Source: Pseudomonadota bacterium (lineage in GTDB: Bacteria; Pseudomonadota; Gammaproteobacteria; Burkholderiales; Burkholderiaceae_C). Taken from it: a stretch of DNA of 64,000 bases. Under the pieces are notes generated by a model. The model was not told the DNA's origin. It did no database searches and worked only from the letters and a program-made list of their open reading frames with translations. The DNA lies in the NCBI GenBank assembly GCA_021847345.1, contig JAJZTW010000002.1:91660-155659 (forward strand), in the 5' to 3' direction. This document shows, one piece after another, positions 8,498 to 17,947 of the stretch (position 1 is the stretch's first letter; every line of letters starts with the position of its first letter). Made by a program: the position numbers and the translations under genes.

Positions 8498-10021
8498 ATG
8501 TCCCTGACCGTTCAGCACCTGGCAGCCGTCGACCTGGGCTCCAACAGCTTTCGCATGCTGGTGGGCAAGGCCGCCGAAAGTGTCCATGGCGCGCAGATCT
8601 ACCCGCTGGACTCGCTGCGCGAGCCGGTGCGCCTGGGTGCCGGTCTGGACGACGACAAGAACCTTTCCGAGGAAAGCCAGCAGCGCGCGCTGGCCGCGCT
8701 GCGCCGCTTCGGCGATCGCCTTCGCCAGTTCCATCCCGAACGGGTGCGCGCGGTGGCGACCAACGCGGTACGCGTGGCCAAGAACGCAGCGGTGTTCCTC
8801 GAGCGCGCCCAGCAGGCCCTGGGCTTTCCCATCGAGGTCATCGCCGGGCGCGAGGAGGCTCGCCTGGTGTACATCGGCGCCGCGCATTCGGTGACGCCGT
8901 CGGCCGGCAACCGGCTGGTGGTCGACATCGGGGGCGGCTCCACCGAGTTCATCATCGGTGCCGGTCTCGAGCCGCGCATGATGGAGTCGCTCTACATCGG
9001 CTGCGTGTCGATGAGCCGCGAGTTCTTTCCCGGAGGGCGGGTCGACGAGCAGCGCATGAAGTCGGCCGAGCTGGCGGCGCGCCGGGAAATCCAGATCATC
9101 GCGCGTGAGTTCCGCAAGGCCGGCTGGGCCGCCGCCGTCGGGTCGAGCGGAACGGCACGAGCCCTTGCCGACATCCTGGTCGGCAGCCAGCTCAACGACG
9201 CCCGCGCCAGCCTGGGCATCACGCGCGCAGGACTGCGGCGCCTGCGCAAGATCTACGTGCAGGCCGAGGACCTGGGCACGCTGCGCCTGCCCGGGCTCAA
9301 GCCCGATCGCCTGCCGGTGGCCGCCGGCGGCCTGGCCATCATGCTGGCGGTGTTCGAGGAGCTGGGCCTGAAGTCGATGGAGGCCACCGACGCGGGCCTG
9401 CGCCTGGGCGTGCTGTACGACCTGCTCGGGCGCGAGCAGCAGCAGGACATGCGCGCGCTCACGGTGCAGCAGTTCATGCAGCGCTATGGCGTGGACGCGC
9501 GGCAGGCCGCGCGCGTGGAGCACATCGCATTGGTGCTGCTGGAGCAGCTCGATCCGCTGGCCGCGCCGGCGCGCCGGCAGGCCTTGCGCTGGGCGGCGCA
9601 ACTGCACGAGGTGGGGCTTTCGATCTCGCACAGCGCCTACCACAAGCACTCGGCCTACATCGTCGGCAACGCCGACATGCCGGGATTCTCGCGCAGCGAG
9701 CAGGCGGCGATGGCCGAGATGCTGCTGTGCCACGGCGGCAAGCTCAAGAAGCTGGGCTCGCTGCCGGGAGTCAGCGTCGACCTGCGTGCCTTGCTGGCCT
9801 TGCGCCTGGCGGTGCTGCTGGCACGCAACCGGCGCGACGTCGAGCTCGACGGATTGCGCCTTCATCCCGGCGCGCAGCAGGGCGTGGCCGGTACCCGCAT
9901 CGAGGCCGATCCGCGCTGGTTGCGCGCCTCGCCGCTGACCCAGTACAGCCTCGAGCAGGAAACGGCCGAATGGCAGCGCGTGGGCCTGGACGTCAGCCTG
10001 CGCGAGCCGGCACGGCTGTGA
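8498..10021 (+). CDS. ppx: Exopolyphosphatase (Ppx/GppA family)
   Basis: Releases phosphate from polyphosphate chain ends, or hydrolyses pppGpp in GppA-type members. The start at 8498 (MSLTVQHLAAVDLGSNSF) gives 507 residues, a usual length. The actin-like ATPase fold motifs are AAVDLGSNSFRMLVG at the N-terminus and VVDIGGGSTEFIIG near residue 145. The C-terminal half is the HD-like helical domain (QLHEVGLSISHSAYHKH). The divergent partner is ppk, so Ppx is favoured over GppA. It ends 21 bases from the convergent ornithine acyltransferase gene. Confidence 0.92.
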   Translation: MSLTVQHLAAVDLGSNSFRMLVGKAAESVHGAQIYPLDSLREPVRLGAGLDDDKNLSEESQQRALAALRRFGDRLRQFHPERVRAVATNAVRVAKNAAVFLERAQQALGFPIEVIAGREEARLVYIGAAHSVTPSAGNRLVVDIGGGSTEFIIGAGLEPRMMESLYIGCVSMSREFFPGGRVDEQRMKSAELAARREIQIIAREFRKAGWAAAVGSSGTARALADILVGSQLNDARASLGITRAGLRRLRKIYVQAEDLGTLRLPGLKPDRLPVAAGGLAIMLAVFEELGLKSMEATDAGLRLGVLYDLLGREQQQDMRALTVQQFMQRYGVDARQAARVEHIALVLLEQLDPLAAPARRQALRWAAQLHEVGLSISHSAYHKHSAYIVGNADMPGFSRSEQAAMAEMLLCHGGKLKKLGSLPGVSVDLRALLALRLAVLLARNRRDVELDGLRLHPGAQQGVAGTRIEADPRWLRASPLTQYSLEQETAEWQRVGLDVSLREPARL

Positions 10022-10042
10022 ACCGCGCGCGCCGAGCCGCAG

Positions 10043-10831
10043 TCAGGCCGCCTGCGCGCCCAGGAAATGCCGCGCGTAGCGCTGCTTGACGTCGTCCAGG
10101 CGCATCAGCAGCGGGAAGTCGGCGGTGTTGAAGTCGGGGTCCCAGGAGGGCGCACCGCAGATTCGCGCGCCCACGCGCAGATAGCCCTTGAGCAAGGCCG
10201 GCGGCTGCGCCGGCAGGTCCTGGCGCAGGCTGTCGACCGGCAGCGCCAGGCGGGGTTGCACGCGGTCCTCGACCGGCGCCAGGTGGCGTGTGCGCAGTTG
10301 GGCCCACAGGCTGGCCGCGTAATGCCCGCCGTCGCGCATGGACACGCTGGAGCAGCCGATCATCGCGTTGAGATCGTTGCGGCGCATGTAATCGGCCAGC
10401 CCGGCCCACAGCGCCATGATCACGCCGCCACTGCGGTACTCGCGGTGCACGCAGGCGCGCCCGAGTTCGAGCAGGCGCGCGCGCAGGTGCAGCAGGCGTG
10501 TGAGGTCGAACTCGGTTTCCGAGTACAGCCCGCCGACGCGCTTGGCCTGATGAGGCGGCAGCACGCGGTAGGTGCCGACCAGCCGGCCCTCGGCGTCGCG
10601 CGCCAGCAGGTGGTCGCAATAGGGATCGAAGATGTCGATGTCGTACCCCGGTTGCGGCGTCGATACCCGCGCGCCGAGTTCCTCGACGAAGATCTTCCAG
10701 CGCAGGCGTTGCGCTTCCAGCACTTCGTCGGCGTGGCGCGCCCACGAGATGCTCAGCCCGCTGCGCGTGGATTCCGCGCCGGCTTGCGGCTGCTGGGCAC
10801 GGGACCGTTCCGCCGGGTCGTGATCGAACAT
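10043..10831 (-). CDS. olsB: OlsB-type ornithine N-acyltransferase (GNAT / hemolysin-like)
   Basis: Probably transfers a 3-hydroxyacyl group from acyl-ACP to ornithine, the first step of ornithine lipid synthesis, at the inner face of the cytoplasmic membrane. The start at 10831 has AGGAG six bases upstream and gives 262 residues. Family signs are LEAQRLRWKIFVEELGA, DPYCDHLLARD, VGTYRVLPP, LELGRACVHREYRSGG and MIGCSSVSM. Ornithine lipids replace phospholipids under phosphate starvation in several bacteria, which matches the pst-pho-ppk context. The partner OlsA is not visible in the window. A different acyl-acceptor in this GNAT group cannot be ruled out. Confidence 0.75.
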   Translation of the reverse strand: MFDHDPAERSRAQQPQAGAESTRSGLSISWARHADEVLEAQRLRWKIFVEELGARVSTPQPGYDIDIFDPYCDHLLARDAEGRLVGTYRVLPPHQAKRVGGLYSETEFDLTRLLHLRARLLELGRACVHREYRSGGVIMALWAGLADYMRRNDLNAMIGCSSVSMRDGGHYAASLWAQLRTRHLAPVEDRVQPRLALPVDSLRQDLPAQPPALLKGYLRVGARICGAPSWDPDFNTADFPLLMRLDDVKQRYARHFLGAQAA

Positions 10832-10949
10832 GCATGGCTCCTTGTATCGGGTTTGCGGACACGATACGCAACACACATGTCGTTTGCGTGACCGTTGCAT
10901 GACGGTCGCATGAAGCCCGGGGTCTTCGTGCCCCCCGCGCGCAAGCCCC

Positions 10950-11429
10950 TCAATCCAGCAGGTCGGGGCTCAGGCTGGCGCGCAGCACGCGCTCGGGAGT
11001 GCCGTCGCGCTCGCGCTGGCAGACCCAGATCATCCCACCCTTGCGCAGCGTGAACGCGGCCCGCGTGCCGCTGAGCCACTGCAGGGCCGCGCTGCCCAGC
11101 GCCGGCTGGTGCCCGCACAGCACCAGTGCGCTGCGGTGCTCGCCGTGGTGCTCGATGATCCGCAGGATGTCGTCGGGGCTCGCTCCCGGCGCCAGCCCAG
11201 GCTGCTCGACCGGGTAGTCGGCAAGCGCCAGCGCGGTCTGCCGGCTGCGCAGCGCCGGGCTGCAGCACACCATCCACGGCTTGGGAACGTGGGCCTTGAT
11301 CCACGCGGCCATGGCGCTGGCATCGCGCCGGCCGTTGCGGGTCAGCGCGCGGCGCAGGTCGTCGCCGCCGGCCGGAGCGTCCTCGGCCTCGGCGTGGCGC
11401 CAGAAAATCACTTGCAGCAGGGTGCTCAT
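10950..11429 (-). CDS. SixA-like phosphohistidine phosphatase
   Basis: Small histidine phosphatase of the SixA branch, 159 residues. It shows the RHAEAEDAP catalytic motif (RHG/A-type) at the N-terminus, the SPALRSRQTA segment and the second catalytic histidine in LVLCGHQPALG. SixA in E. coli removes phosphate from histidine-containing phosphotransfer proteins, but for this protein the substrate is not known. I used the ATG at 11429; the longer ORF start at 11504 adds arginine-rich residues unlike the family. It stands alone between olsB and a spermidine-synthase-like gene on the same strand. Confidence 0.8.
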   Translation of the reverse strand: MSTLLQVIFWRHAEAEDAPAGGDDLRRALTRNGRRDASAMAAWIKAHVPKPWMVCCSPALRSRQTALALADYPVEQPGLAPGASPDDILRIIEHHGEHRSALVLCGHQPALGSAALQWLSGTRAAFTLRKGGMIWVCQRERDGTPERVLRASLSPDLLD

Positions 11430-11538
11430 CAGCGCTTCCTCGAGCGGGTCGCCGCGCCGCCGCCGGGCGCGGTCGCGCGCACACTGTAGCTCTTCATGCC
11501 GCATGCCGGCATGACTTGACCCCGGTCGAACAGGGACT

Positions 11539-12312
11539 TCAAACGGCGCCGGGCAGCGGGTCGGGCTCGAAGGCCGCGCCCTGCAACGCCAACTCCAGCT
11601 TGCGCGCCGCGGCTTCGAGGTCGAGCGCGTGCTGCGGGCCGAGTTCGCGTGCCCGCCGGTGCAGCAGCGCCGGACCGGGCCAGGCCGGCGCCCGGCGCGC
11701 CAGCGCGATGGTGTTCTCGCCTTGTTCGGCCGACAGCGCCGCCACGCCGGACTCGAAGCTGGCGCGCATGCGCTGGATCACCGCGTCACGCCTGGCCACC
11801 GGCGCCCAGAGGTTGGACGCCAGCACGCCGCCGTGGCGCAGCGCGCTGGCGCAGGCGTCGTAGAACTCCTGGCTGGACAGCGCGTCGGGCAGGCCGCCCT
11901 CGTCGAATCCGTCCAGCAGCAGCGCGTCGCAGCACTGCGGGTGCTCGCGCACCCATTGCGCGCCGTCGGCCTCGATCACGCGAAAGCGCGCATCGTCGGC
12001 CGGCACCGCGAACTGCCCGCGCATCGCGATCACATCGGGGTTGATCTCCACCGCGGTGAAACGCGAATGCGGCAGGTGGACGTAGCAGTACTTGGCGATC
12101 GAGCCGCCGCCCAGCCCGATCATGACAATGTGCTCGGGCTGCGGTTGCACCAGCACGAAGCTCATCAGTGCGCGGGTGTAGTCGAGCAGCAGGCGCGCCG
12201 GATCCGATCGGCGCATGCGGCTTTGCAGCGCCGACATGCCGAAATGCAGCGACACCTCGCCGCGCTGCTCGCACACGAAGGGCTCGCCCGGGCGTCGGCG
12301 GCGGCGCATCAT
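11539..12312 (-). CDS. Spermidine synthase-like methyltransferase-fold protein
   Basis: A 257-residue Rossmann-fold protein related to spermidine synthases. It has the cofactor-binding VMIGLGGGSIAKY, the acidic VEINPDVIA and ADGAQWV motifs and the LLLDGFDEGGLP/EFYDAC segment. The classic GGGDGG loop is replaced by GLGGGS, and the N-terminal strand domain of true SpeE is short. It is therefore more likely one of the broad SpeE-like group of unknown substrate than a proven polyamine synthase. It starts 5 bases after the lysS stop, so it is probably co-transcribed with lysS. Confidence 0.7.
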   Translation of the reverse strand: MMRRRRRPGEPFVCEQRGEVSLHFGMSALQSRMRRSDPARLLLDYTRALMSFVLVQPQPEHIVMIGLGGGSIAKYCYVHLPHSRFTAVEINPDVIAMRGQFAVPADDARFRVIEADGAQWVREHPQCCDALLLDGFDEGGLPDALSSQEFYDACASALRHGGVLASNLWAPVARRDAVIQRMRASFESGVAALSAEQGENTIALARRAPAWPGPALLHRRARELGPQHALDLEAAARKLELALQGAAFEPDPLPGAV

Positions 12313-12317
12313 GGTGC

Positions 12318-13847
12318 TCAGGGGGCCGAGCGGCGCAGCGCCGGGAACAGGATCACGTCGCGGATGCTCGGCGCGTCGGTCAGCAGCATGACCAGGCGGT
12401 CGATGCCGATGCCGCAACCGCCGGCCGGAGGCATGCCGACCTCGAGCGCGCGGATGTAGTCGGCGTCGAAGTACATCGCCTCCTCGTCGCCGGCGTCCTT
12501 GTTGGCCACCTGCGCGGCGAAGCGCGCGGCCTGGTCCTCGGGGTCGTTGAGCTCGGAAAAGCCGTTGGCGATTTCGCGTCCGCTGATGAACAGCTCGAAG
12601 CGCTCGGCCACCGACGGGTCGGCGTCGCTGGCGCGGGCCAGCGGCGAGACTTCCACCGGATAGTCGACGATGTAGGTGGGCTGCCACAGCTTGTCCTCGA
12701 CCAGGGCCTCGAACACGCCGAACTGCAGCTCCGGCACGCCCCAGTGGGCCGGCGCCGGCTCGCCGGCCGCCTGCAGCGCGGCGCGCAGCGCCTGCGCGTC
12801 GTCGAGCTGCTCGCGCGCGAGGCCCGCATGCAGCGCCACCGCGTCGCGCACGCTCAGGCGCGCGAACGGGGTGCCGAAATCGATCTCGCGGCCCTGGTAG
12901 ACCAGTTGTGCCGAGCCGCAGGCGCGGATCGCCGCCTGCCGGATCAGGCGTTCGGTGAAGTCCATCACGTCGCGGTGGTTCCAGTACGCGCAGTAGAACT
13001 CCATCATCGTGAACTCGGGGTTGTGACGAACCGAGATCCCCTCGTTGCGGAAGTTGCGGTTGATCTCGAACACGCGTTCGAATCCGCCGACCACGAGACG
13101 CTTCAGATACAGCTCCGGCGCGATGCGCAGGAACATTTCCTGGTCCAGCGCGTTGTGGTGGGTGACGAAGGGCTTGGCGTTGGCCCCGCCGGGAATGGGG
13201 TGCAGCATCGGGGTCTCGACCTCGACGAAGCCGGCTTCCTCCATTTCGCGCCGCAGCGCCGACACGATGCGGCCGCGGTGCACGAAACGCTGGCGCGACT
13301 CGGGCGTCACCAGCAGGTCGACGTAGCGCTGGCGGTAGCGGGTCTCGACGTCTTCCAGGCCGTGGAACTTGTCCGGCAGCGGGTGCAGGTTCTTGGCCAG
13401 CAGGCGCACCTCGGTGGCCTGCACGGTCAGCTCGCCGCTGCGGGTCTTGAACAGGCTGCCGCGGCAGGCGACGATGTCTCCCAGGTCGAAGTGCTTGAAC
13501 GCTCCGTGCCCGTCCGGCCCGGTATGGTCGTTGGTGACGTAGATCTGGATGCGCCCGCTGGCGTCCTGCAGGGTGCCGAAACTGGCCTTGCCCATCACGC
13601 GCTTGAGCATCAGGCGCCCGGCCACCGCCACCTGTCGGGCCAGTGCCGGCAGCTCATCGGCCGGCACGGCGTCGAAGTCGGCGTGCAGCGCGGCGGCGCT
13701 CGCGTCGGGACGGAAATCGTTCGGGTACGCGCTGCCCTGCGCGCGCAGCGCGGCCAGCTTGGTACGGCGTTCGGCGAGCAGCGACGGGGTGTTCGACGCG
13801 GCCGCGTTGGGGGCAGGGGTCTGCCCGTCTTCAGGGTTCTTGCTCAT
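12318..13847 (-). CDS. lysS: Lysyl-tRNA synthetase, class II
   Basis: Charges tRNA-Lys with lysine in the cytoplasm. The 509-residue protein has an N-terminal OB-fold tRNA anticodon-binding domain (about 60-170, [19 protein letters not shown]) and a class II catalytic core. Motif 2 is [20 protein letters not shown] and motif 3 is [15 protein letters not shown]. The length and start are usual. The gene follows pgi after 3 bases on the same strand and precedes the SpeE-like gene, so pgi-lysS-speE-like reads as one transcript. This is an ordinary essential gene. Confidence 0.97.
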   Translation of the reverse strand: MSKNPEDGQTPAPNAAASNTPSLLAERRTKLAALRAQGSAYPNDFRPDASAAALHADFDAVPADELPALARQVAVAGRLMLKRVMGKASFGTLQDASGRIQIYVTNDHTGPDGHGAFKHFDLGDIVACRGSLFKTRSGELTVQATEVRLLAKNLHPLPDKFHGLEDVETRYRQRYVDLLVTPESRQRFVHRGRIVSALRREMEEAGFVEVETPMLHPIPGGANAKPFVTHHNALDQEMFLRIAPELYLKRLVVGGFERVFEINRNFRNEGISVRHNPEFTMMEFYCAYWNHRDVMDFTERLIRQAAIRACGSAQLVYQGREIDFGTPFARLSVRDAVALHAGLAREQLDDAQALRAALQAAGEPAPAHWGVPELQFGVFEALVEDKLWQPTYIVDYPVEVSPLARASDADPSVAERFELFISGREIANGFSELNDPEDQAARFAAQVANKDAGDEEAMYFDADYIRALEVGMPPAGGCGIGIDRLVMLLTDAPSIRDVILFPALRRSAP

Positions 13848-13850
13848 CCG

Positions 13851-15356
13851 TCAGGCGAGTTGGTTGCGCAGATAGTCCAGCGAGGCCGCGGTATCGGCGC
13901 TCAGGCCCTGGGAGTCGCGGGTGAGCAGGGCCTGCTCGATGCGCGCCGCCAGGGTCTTGCCGAGTTCCACTCCCCATTGGTCGAAGGGATTGATGCCGTA
14001 CAGCCACCCCTCGACCACCGTGCGGTGTTCGTACAGCGCGAGCAGCGCGCCCAGTTCGCGCGCGCGCAGATGCTGCAGCCAGATGAAGGTCGACGGGCGC
14101 CCGCCCGGGCAGGCGCGGTGATGCGCGGCGCGCAGCGCCTCGTCGGCCGCCATGCCCTGCTGCATGAGCTCGCGGCGCCAGCTCGACGCGTCCTTGCCGT
14201 TCCACAGCGCGTCGGCCTGTCCCAGCGCGTTGGACAGCAGCGCCAGGTGTTCGGCATGGCGCGCATGCCACGGTCGCACGACGGCGACGATCTCGTGGAA
14301 CACCGGAACCGCCGCCTGGTGCAGCAGCTGGAAATAGGTGTGCTGCACCGGCGTGCCGACGCCGCTGATCACTGCCGGGCCGCTCACCGCGACCGGCTGC
14401 ACGCCGTCGGCCGCGGTCGACTTGCCCAGCGACTCCATCAGCAACTGCTGCAGGTACAGCGGCATGTGCGAGAACGCATCGCCGTACAGGCCGATCGACA
14501 GCAGTGGCAGTCCGAAACGCACCCGGTAGGCGTGCGACAGGCCGGCCAGCAGGCCGGGCGCGCTGGCCGCCAGCGGCGTGTCGAGAAAGTGCCGGTCCAT
14601 GTCCAGGGCGCCGGCGTGCAGCTCGGCGACGGTGTCGGCGCCGAAGGCCAGCAACAGCGCCAGGCCGTGGGCGCTCCACAGCGAGAAGCGCCCGCCGATC
14701 TCGGGCAGCGAGCGGAACACCTGCGACATCGGCAGCCCGAAGCGCTGGTGGGCCGCGTCGGCATTGGAGGTCAGCGCGACCAGGCGCGCGCGGGCCTGCT
14801 CGGCACCGAGATGCGAGCCCAGCCATTGCACCACGGCGTCGGCATTGCGCATGACCTCCTGGGTGCGGAAGGACTTGCTGTTGATCACCACCCAGGTGCG
14901 GCGCGGGTCGCTGGCACGCAGCGCCTCGTCGAGCGTGGCGCCGTCGAGGTTGGCGACCCAGTGCACCTGGCAGCGCGGAGCCTGCAGTACGCTCAGCGCG
15001 GTGTGAAGAGCCAGCATCGGGGTTTCCGAGCCGCCGGCGCCCAGGTGGATGATGTCCAGCGGCTCCTGCGACGATTCGATCAACGCCTCGGCCCACTCGA
15101 CCATGCGCTGGTGCTCGGCGTGCAGGAAGGCCGCCGCCGCGCGCGACGACGCATCGATGCCGTCGGCGCCAAGGCGCGACAGCATGTGCCAGGCGGGGCG
15201 GCCCTCGCTGCCGTTGAGCACGCTGCTGGAGACCAGCTCGGACGGGCGCTGCGGCAGGCTCGCCAGGGTGGTACGGGCAGTGGCCAGCGCCTGCGCGCCG
15301 TGGCGCGTGAATTCCAGGCGCAAGCCGGCGGTGTCGATGAAGGAGCTTGCGGACAT
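13851..15356 (-). CDS. pgi: Glucose-6-phosphate isomerase
   Basis: Interconverts glucose-6-phosphate and fructose-6-phosphate. The start at 15356 gives 501 residues, shorter than the ~550 of E. coli but common for Betaproteobacterial Pgi. Motifs seen are HLGAGGSETPM (the IGIGGS-like loop), VINSKSFRTQEV, PEIGGRFSLWSAHG (active-site GGRFS) and INPFDQWGVELGK near the C-terminus, the strongest family mark. The giant track ORFs overlapping it extend upstream over rmlB in a wrong frame. It is divergent from rmlB across a 291-base gap. Confidence 0.93.
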   Translation of the reverse strand: MSASSFIDTAGLRLEFTRHGAQALATARTTLASLPQRPSELVSSSVLNGSEGRPAWHMLSRLGADGIDASSRAAAAFLHAEHQRMVEWAEALIESSQEPLDIIHLGAGGSETPMLALHTALSVLQAPRCQVHWVANLDGATLDEALRASDPRRTWVVINSKSFRTQEVMRNADAVVQWLGSHLGAEQARARLVALTSNADAAHQRFGLPMSQVFRSLPEIGGRFSLWSAHGLALLLAFGADTVAELHAGALDMDRHFLDTPLAASAPGLLAGLSHAYRVRFGLPLLSIGLYGDAFSHMPLYLQQLLMESLGKSTAADGVQPVAVSGPAVISGVGTPVQHTYFQLLHQAAVPVFHEIVAVVRPWHARHAEHLALLSNALGQADALWNGKDASSWRRELMQQGMAADEALRAAHHRACPGGRPSTFIWLQHLRARELGALLALYEHRTVVEGWLYGINPFDQWGVELGKTLAARIEQALLTRDSQGLSADTAASLDYLRNQLA

Positions 15357-15647
15357 GACGGGTTCTGGGCCGGCGCCGCCGGGCGCCGGGCATGGCCGGA
15401 AAGAGAGCGGGGTCACGGGGAGCACGTCGCTGCGGGCGGGCAGGCAGTGCGCCGCCAGGACCGCGTCGACGGTGCCCCGGCGCGTGCACCGGCGCGCCTG
15501 CTCGAGCGCACTTCCTGCGTGCGAAACCCGGGATTCTACCGGGTCGGGCCCGGCTGGCCGGCCAGCGTAGCGCCCCGGGGCTTCTAGAATCGCATCACTC
15601 ACGCCTGGCGCGAGCCAGGGCTGTCGTCGACCCCTTGCCCCACTCCC

Positions 15648-16697
15648 ATGATCTTCGTGACCGGAGCCGCCGGATTCATCGGCGCCAATTTCGTGCACCA
15701 CTGGCTGGCTTCGCGCGACGAGCCGTTGCTGGTGCTGGACGCGCTGACCTACGCCGGCAACCTGGAAAGCCTGGCCGACCTGCGCGGCGACCCTCGCTTC
15801 GGCTTCGAGCGCGTGGATATCTGCGACCGCGCGACGGTGGCCGCGCTGCTGGCGCGCCACCAGCCGCGGGCGCTGCTGCATTTCGCCGCCGAGAGCCATG
15901 TCGATCGCTCCATCGACGGCCCCGGTGCCTTCGTGCGCACCAACATCCAGGGCACCTTCGAGCTGCTGGAGGCCGCTCGGGCGTATCGAGCCGGGCTCGC
16001 CGCGCCCGACGCCGCGGCTTTTCGTTTCCTGCACGTGTCGACCGACGAGGTGTTCGGCTCGCTGGGCCCCGATGACGCGCCGTTCCGGGAAACCACGCCG
16101 TATGCGCCCAACAGCCCGTACGCGGCCAGCAAGGCGGCCAGCGATCACCTGGTGCGGGCCTGGCACCACACCTACGGCCTGCCGGTGCTGACCACCAATT
16201 GCTCCAACAACTACGGGCCTTACCAGTTCCCGGAAAAGCTCATTCCGCTGATGATCCACCACGCGCTGGCGGGCAAGGCGCTGCCGGTGTACGGCGACGG
16301 CGCCAACGTGCGTGACTGGTTGTACGTGGAGGACCACTGCCGCGCCATCGCCCGCGTGCTCGAGGCCGGGCAGCCGGGCGAGACCTACTGCGTGGGTGGG
16401 CGCAACGAGGTGCGCAACATCGACCTGGTGCGCGAGTTGTGCGGGCTGCTCGACCGCTTGCGCCCCCGCGCGGATGGCGCGTCCTACGCCGAACAGATCA
16501 CCTTCGTCACCGACCGCCTGGGCCACGACCGGCGCTACGCCATCGACTGCACGCGCATCCAGCGCGACCTGGGGTGGGAGCCGCGGGTCGATTTCGCCAC
16601 CGGGCTGGAGCGCACGGTGCGCTGGTACCTCGAGCACGGCGAGTGGGTGGAGCATGTACTCAGCGGCTCGTACCGGGACGCCAGCCATGCAGCCTGA
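15648..16697 (+). CDS. rmlB: dTDP-glucose 4,6-dehydratase
   Basis: Second step of dTDP-L-rhamnose synthesis: removes water from dTDP-glucose to give the 4-keto-6-deoxy sugar. The short-chain dehydrogenase fold has the NAD site TGAAGFIGANF, the catalytic STDEVFGSLG threonine-aspartate-glutamate group and the YAASKAASD tyrosine-lysine pair. The 349-residue length is usual. It overlaps rmlD by 11 bases. rmlA and rmlC, normally in the same operon, are not in this window. A small GCGA-capped hairpin (15604-15619) lies in its leader. Confidence 0.94.
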   Translation: MIFVTGAAGFIGANFVHHWLASRDEPLLVLDALTYAGNLESLADLRGDPRFGFERVDICDRATVAALLARHQPRALLHFAAESHVDRSIDGPGAFVRTNIQGTFELLEAARAYRAGLAAPDAAAFRFLHVSTDEVFGSLGPDDAPFRETTPYAPNSPYAASKAASDHLVRAWHHTYGLPVLTTNCSNNYGPYQFPEKLIPLMIHHALAGKALPVYGDGANVRDWLYVEDHCRAIARVLEAGQPGETYCVGGRNEVRNIDLVRELCGLLDRLRPRADGASYAEQITFVTDRLGHDRRYAIDCTRIQRDLGWEPRVDFATGLERTVRWYLEHGEWVEHVLSGSYRDASHAA

Positions 16698-17637
16698 ACA
16701 GGCATCGGCGCAGCCTGCGCCGCCGCGCGTGCTGCTGCTGGGCGCCGATGGCCAGCTCGGCTGGGAGCTGCGCCGCGCGCTGCTGCCGCTGGGCGAGCTG
16801 GTGGCGCTGGGGCGCGCGCAGGCCGACCTGGGCGATGCCCAGGCGCTGCGCGGCGTGCTGCAGCGCCTGCGCCCTGCGGTGATCGTCAACGCCGCGGCCT
16901 ACACCGCGGTGGATCGCGCCGAAAGCGAGCCGGAGCTGGCGCGGCGGGTCAACGCCGACGCGCCGCGCGTGCTGGCCGAACACGCCGCCGAGCACGGCGC
17001 GTGGCTGGTGCACTACTCGACCGATTATGTATTCGACGGCAACACACCGCGCCCGTGGCGCGAGACCGACGTGCCCGCGCCGCGCAGCGTCTACGGGCAC
17101 ACCAAGCTGCTCGGCGAGCAGGCGATCCGTGACAGCGGCTGTGCGCACCTGATCCTTCGCACCTCCTGGGTGTTCGCCGCGCGCGGTTCGAATTTCGCCA
17201 AGACCATGGTGCGACTGGCGCGTGAGCGCGAACAGCTGCGCGTGGTCGCCGACCAGGTGGGCGCGCCGACCGGAGCCGAGCTGATCGCCGACATCAGCGC
17301 GCTGGCCCTGCATCGCCTGCTGCGCGAGCCGGCGCTGGCGCGTGGCAACGCCGGGCTGTATCACCTCACCAGCAGCGGCAGCACGAGCTGGCACGACTAT
17401 GCGCGGCATGTGCTGCGCCACGTCGCCGGGCGCGGCATGCAGTTGCGCTGCGCGGCCGGGCAGGTGCAGCCCATCGCCACGTCGCAATACCCGTTGCCGG
17501 CGCCGCGCCCGGCCGATTCGCGCCTGGACTGCACGGCATTGCAGCGCTGGCTGGGCGTGAGCCTGCCGGCGTGGCAACCCCAGGTCGAGCGCATGCTCGA
17601 CGAAGCCTACGGTCTGCAGGCGGGCGACGTCGCCTGA
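16687..17637 (+). CDS. rmlD: dTDP-4-dehydrorhamnose reductase
   Basis: Final step of dTDP-L-rhamnose synthesis, reducing the 4-keto group with NAD(P)H. The ATG at 16687 gives 316 residues, beginning with a short proline/alanine-rich tail before VLLLGADGQLGWEL. Motifs are NAAAYTAVDRAE, STDYVFDG, VYGHTKLLGEQ and the YxxxK pair in it. Overlap with rmlB implies coupled translation. The step between RmlB and RmlD needs RmlC, absent here, so either it lies elsewhere on the chromosome or the pair serves another deoxysugar. Confidence 0.92.
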   Translation: MQPEQASAQPAPPRVLLLGADGQLGWELRRALLPLGELVALGRAQADLGDAQALRGVLQRLRPAVIVNAAAYTAVDRAESEPELARRVNADAPRVLAEHAAEHGAWLVHYSTDYVFDGNTPRPWRETDVPAPRSVYGHTKLLGEQAIRDSGCAHLILRTSWVFAARGSNFAKTMVRLAREREQLRVVADQVGAPTGAELIADISALALHRLLREPALARGNAGLYHLTSSGSTSWHDYARHVLRHVAGRGMQLRCAAGQVQPIATSQYPLPAPRPADSRLDCTALQRWLGVSLPAWQPQVERMLDEAYGLQAGDVA

Positions 17638-17681
17638 GGCTGCTGTGACGCCTGAGCCTCGCGCGGCGCCGCCGCGTCGCT

Positions 17682-17933
17682 TCAGTGCTGCTGCAGTTCG
17701 ATCTTGACCTCGATCACCTCGAGGGATTCATGACGCTCCAGCTTGACCTGGATGTCGTTGGGGTCGATGGTCACGTAGCGGGAGATCACCTGCAGCAGGT
17801 CGCGCTGCAGCGCCGGCAGGTAGTCGGCCGGTGCGCCGGAGGCGCGCTCGTGCGCCAGGATCAGCTGCAGGCGCTCCTTGGCGATGGTCGCCGTCTTCTT
17901 CTTCTCGCCCAGCAGGAAGGACAGAATGGACAT
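17682..17933 (-). CDS. minE: MinE cell division topological factor
   Basis: Small partner that stimulates MinD ATPase and drives Min oscillation so the division septum forms at midcell. The start at 17933 ([20 protein letters not shown]) gives 83 residues. It has the N-terminal membrane-targeting helix, the MinD-binding [12 protein letters not shown] helix and the dimerisation part [15 protein letters not shown]. It follows minD by 14 bases. The longer track start adds five residues that overlap minD and is less likely. Confidence 0.96.
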   Translation of the reverse strand: MSILSFLLGEKKKTATIAKERLQLILAHERASGAPADYLPALQRDLLQVISRYVTIDPNDIQVKLERHESLEVIEVKIELQQH

Positions 17934-17947
17934 GGAAGGTCTCCTGC

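Noticed and set aside
11502-11513. CATGCCGGCATG palindrome between the SpeE-like and SixA-like genes
   Set aside because: Perfect but short and of a kind common in GC-rich DNA; no second copy or promoter boxes nearby.
12168-15587. 1139-residue plus-strand ORF across lysS and pgi
   Set aside because: It is antisense to two clear genes, is rich in Arg/Gly/His and low-complexity runs, and shows no domain. It is a by-product of high GC and codon bias.
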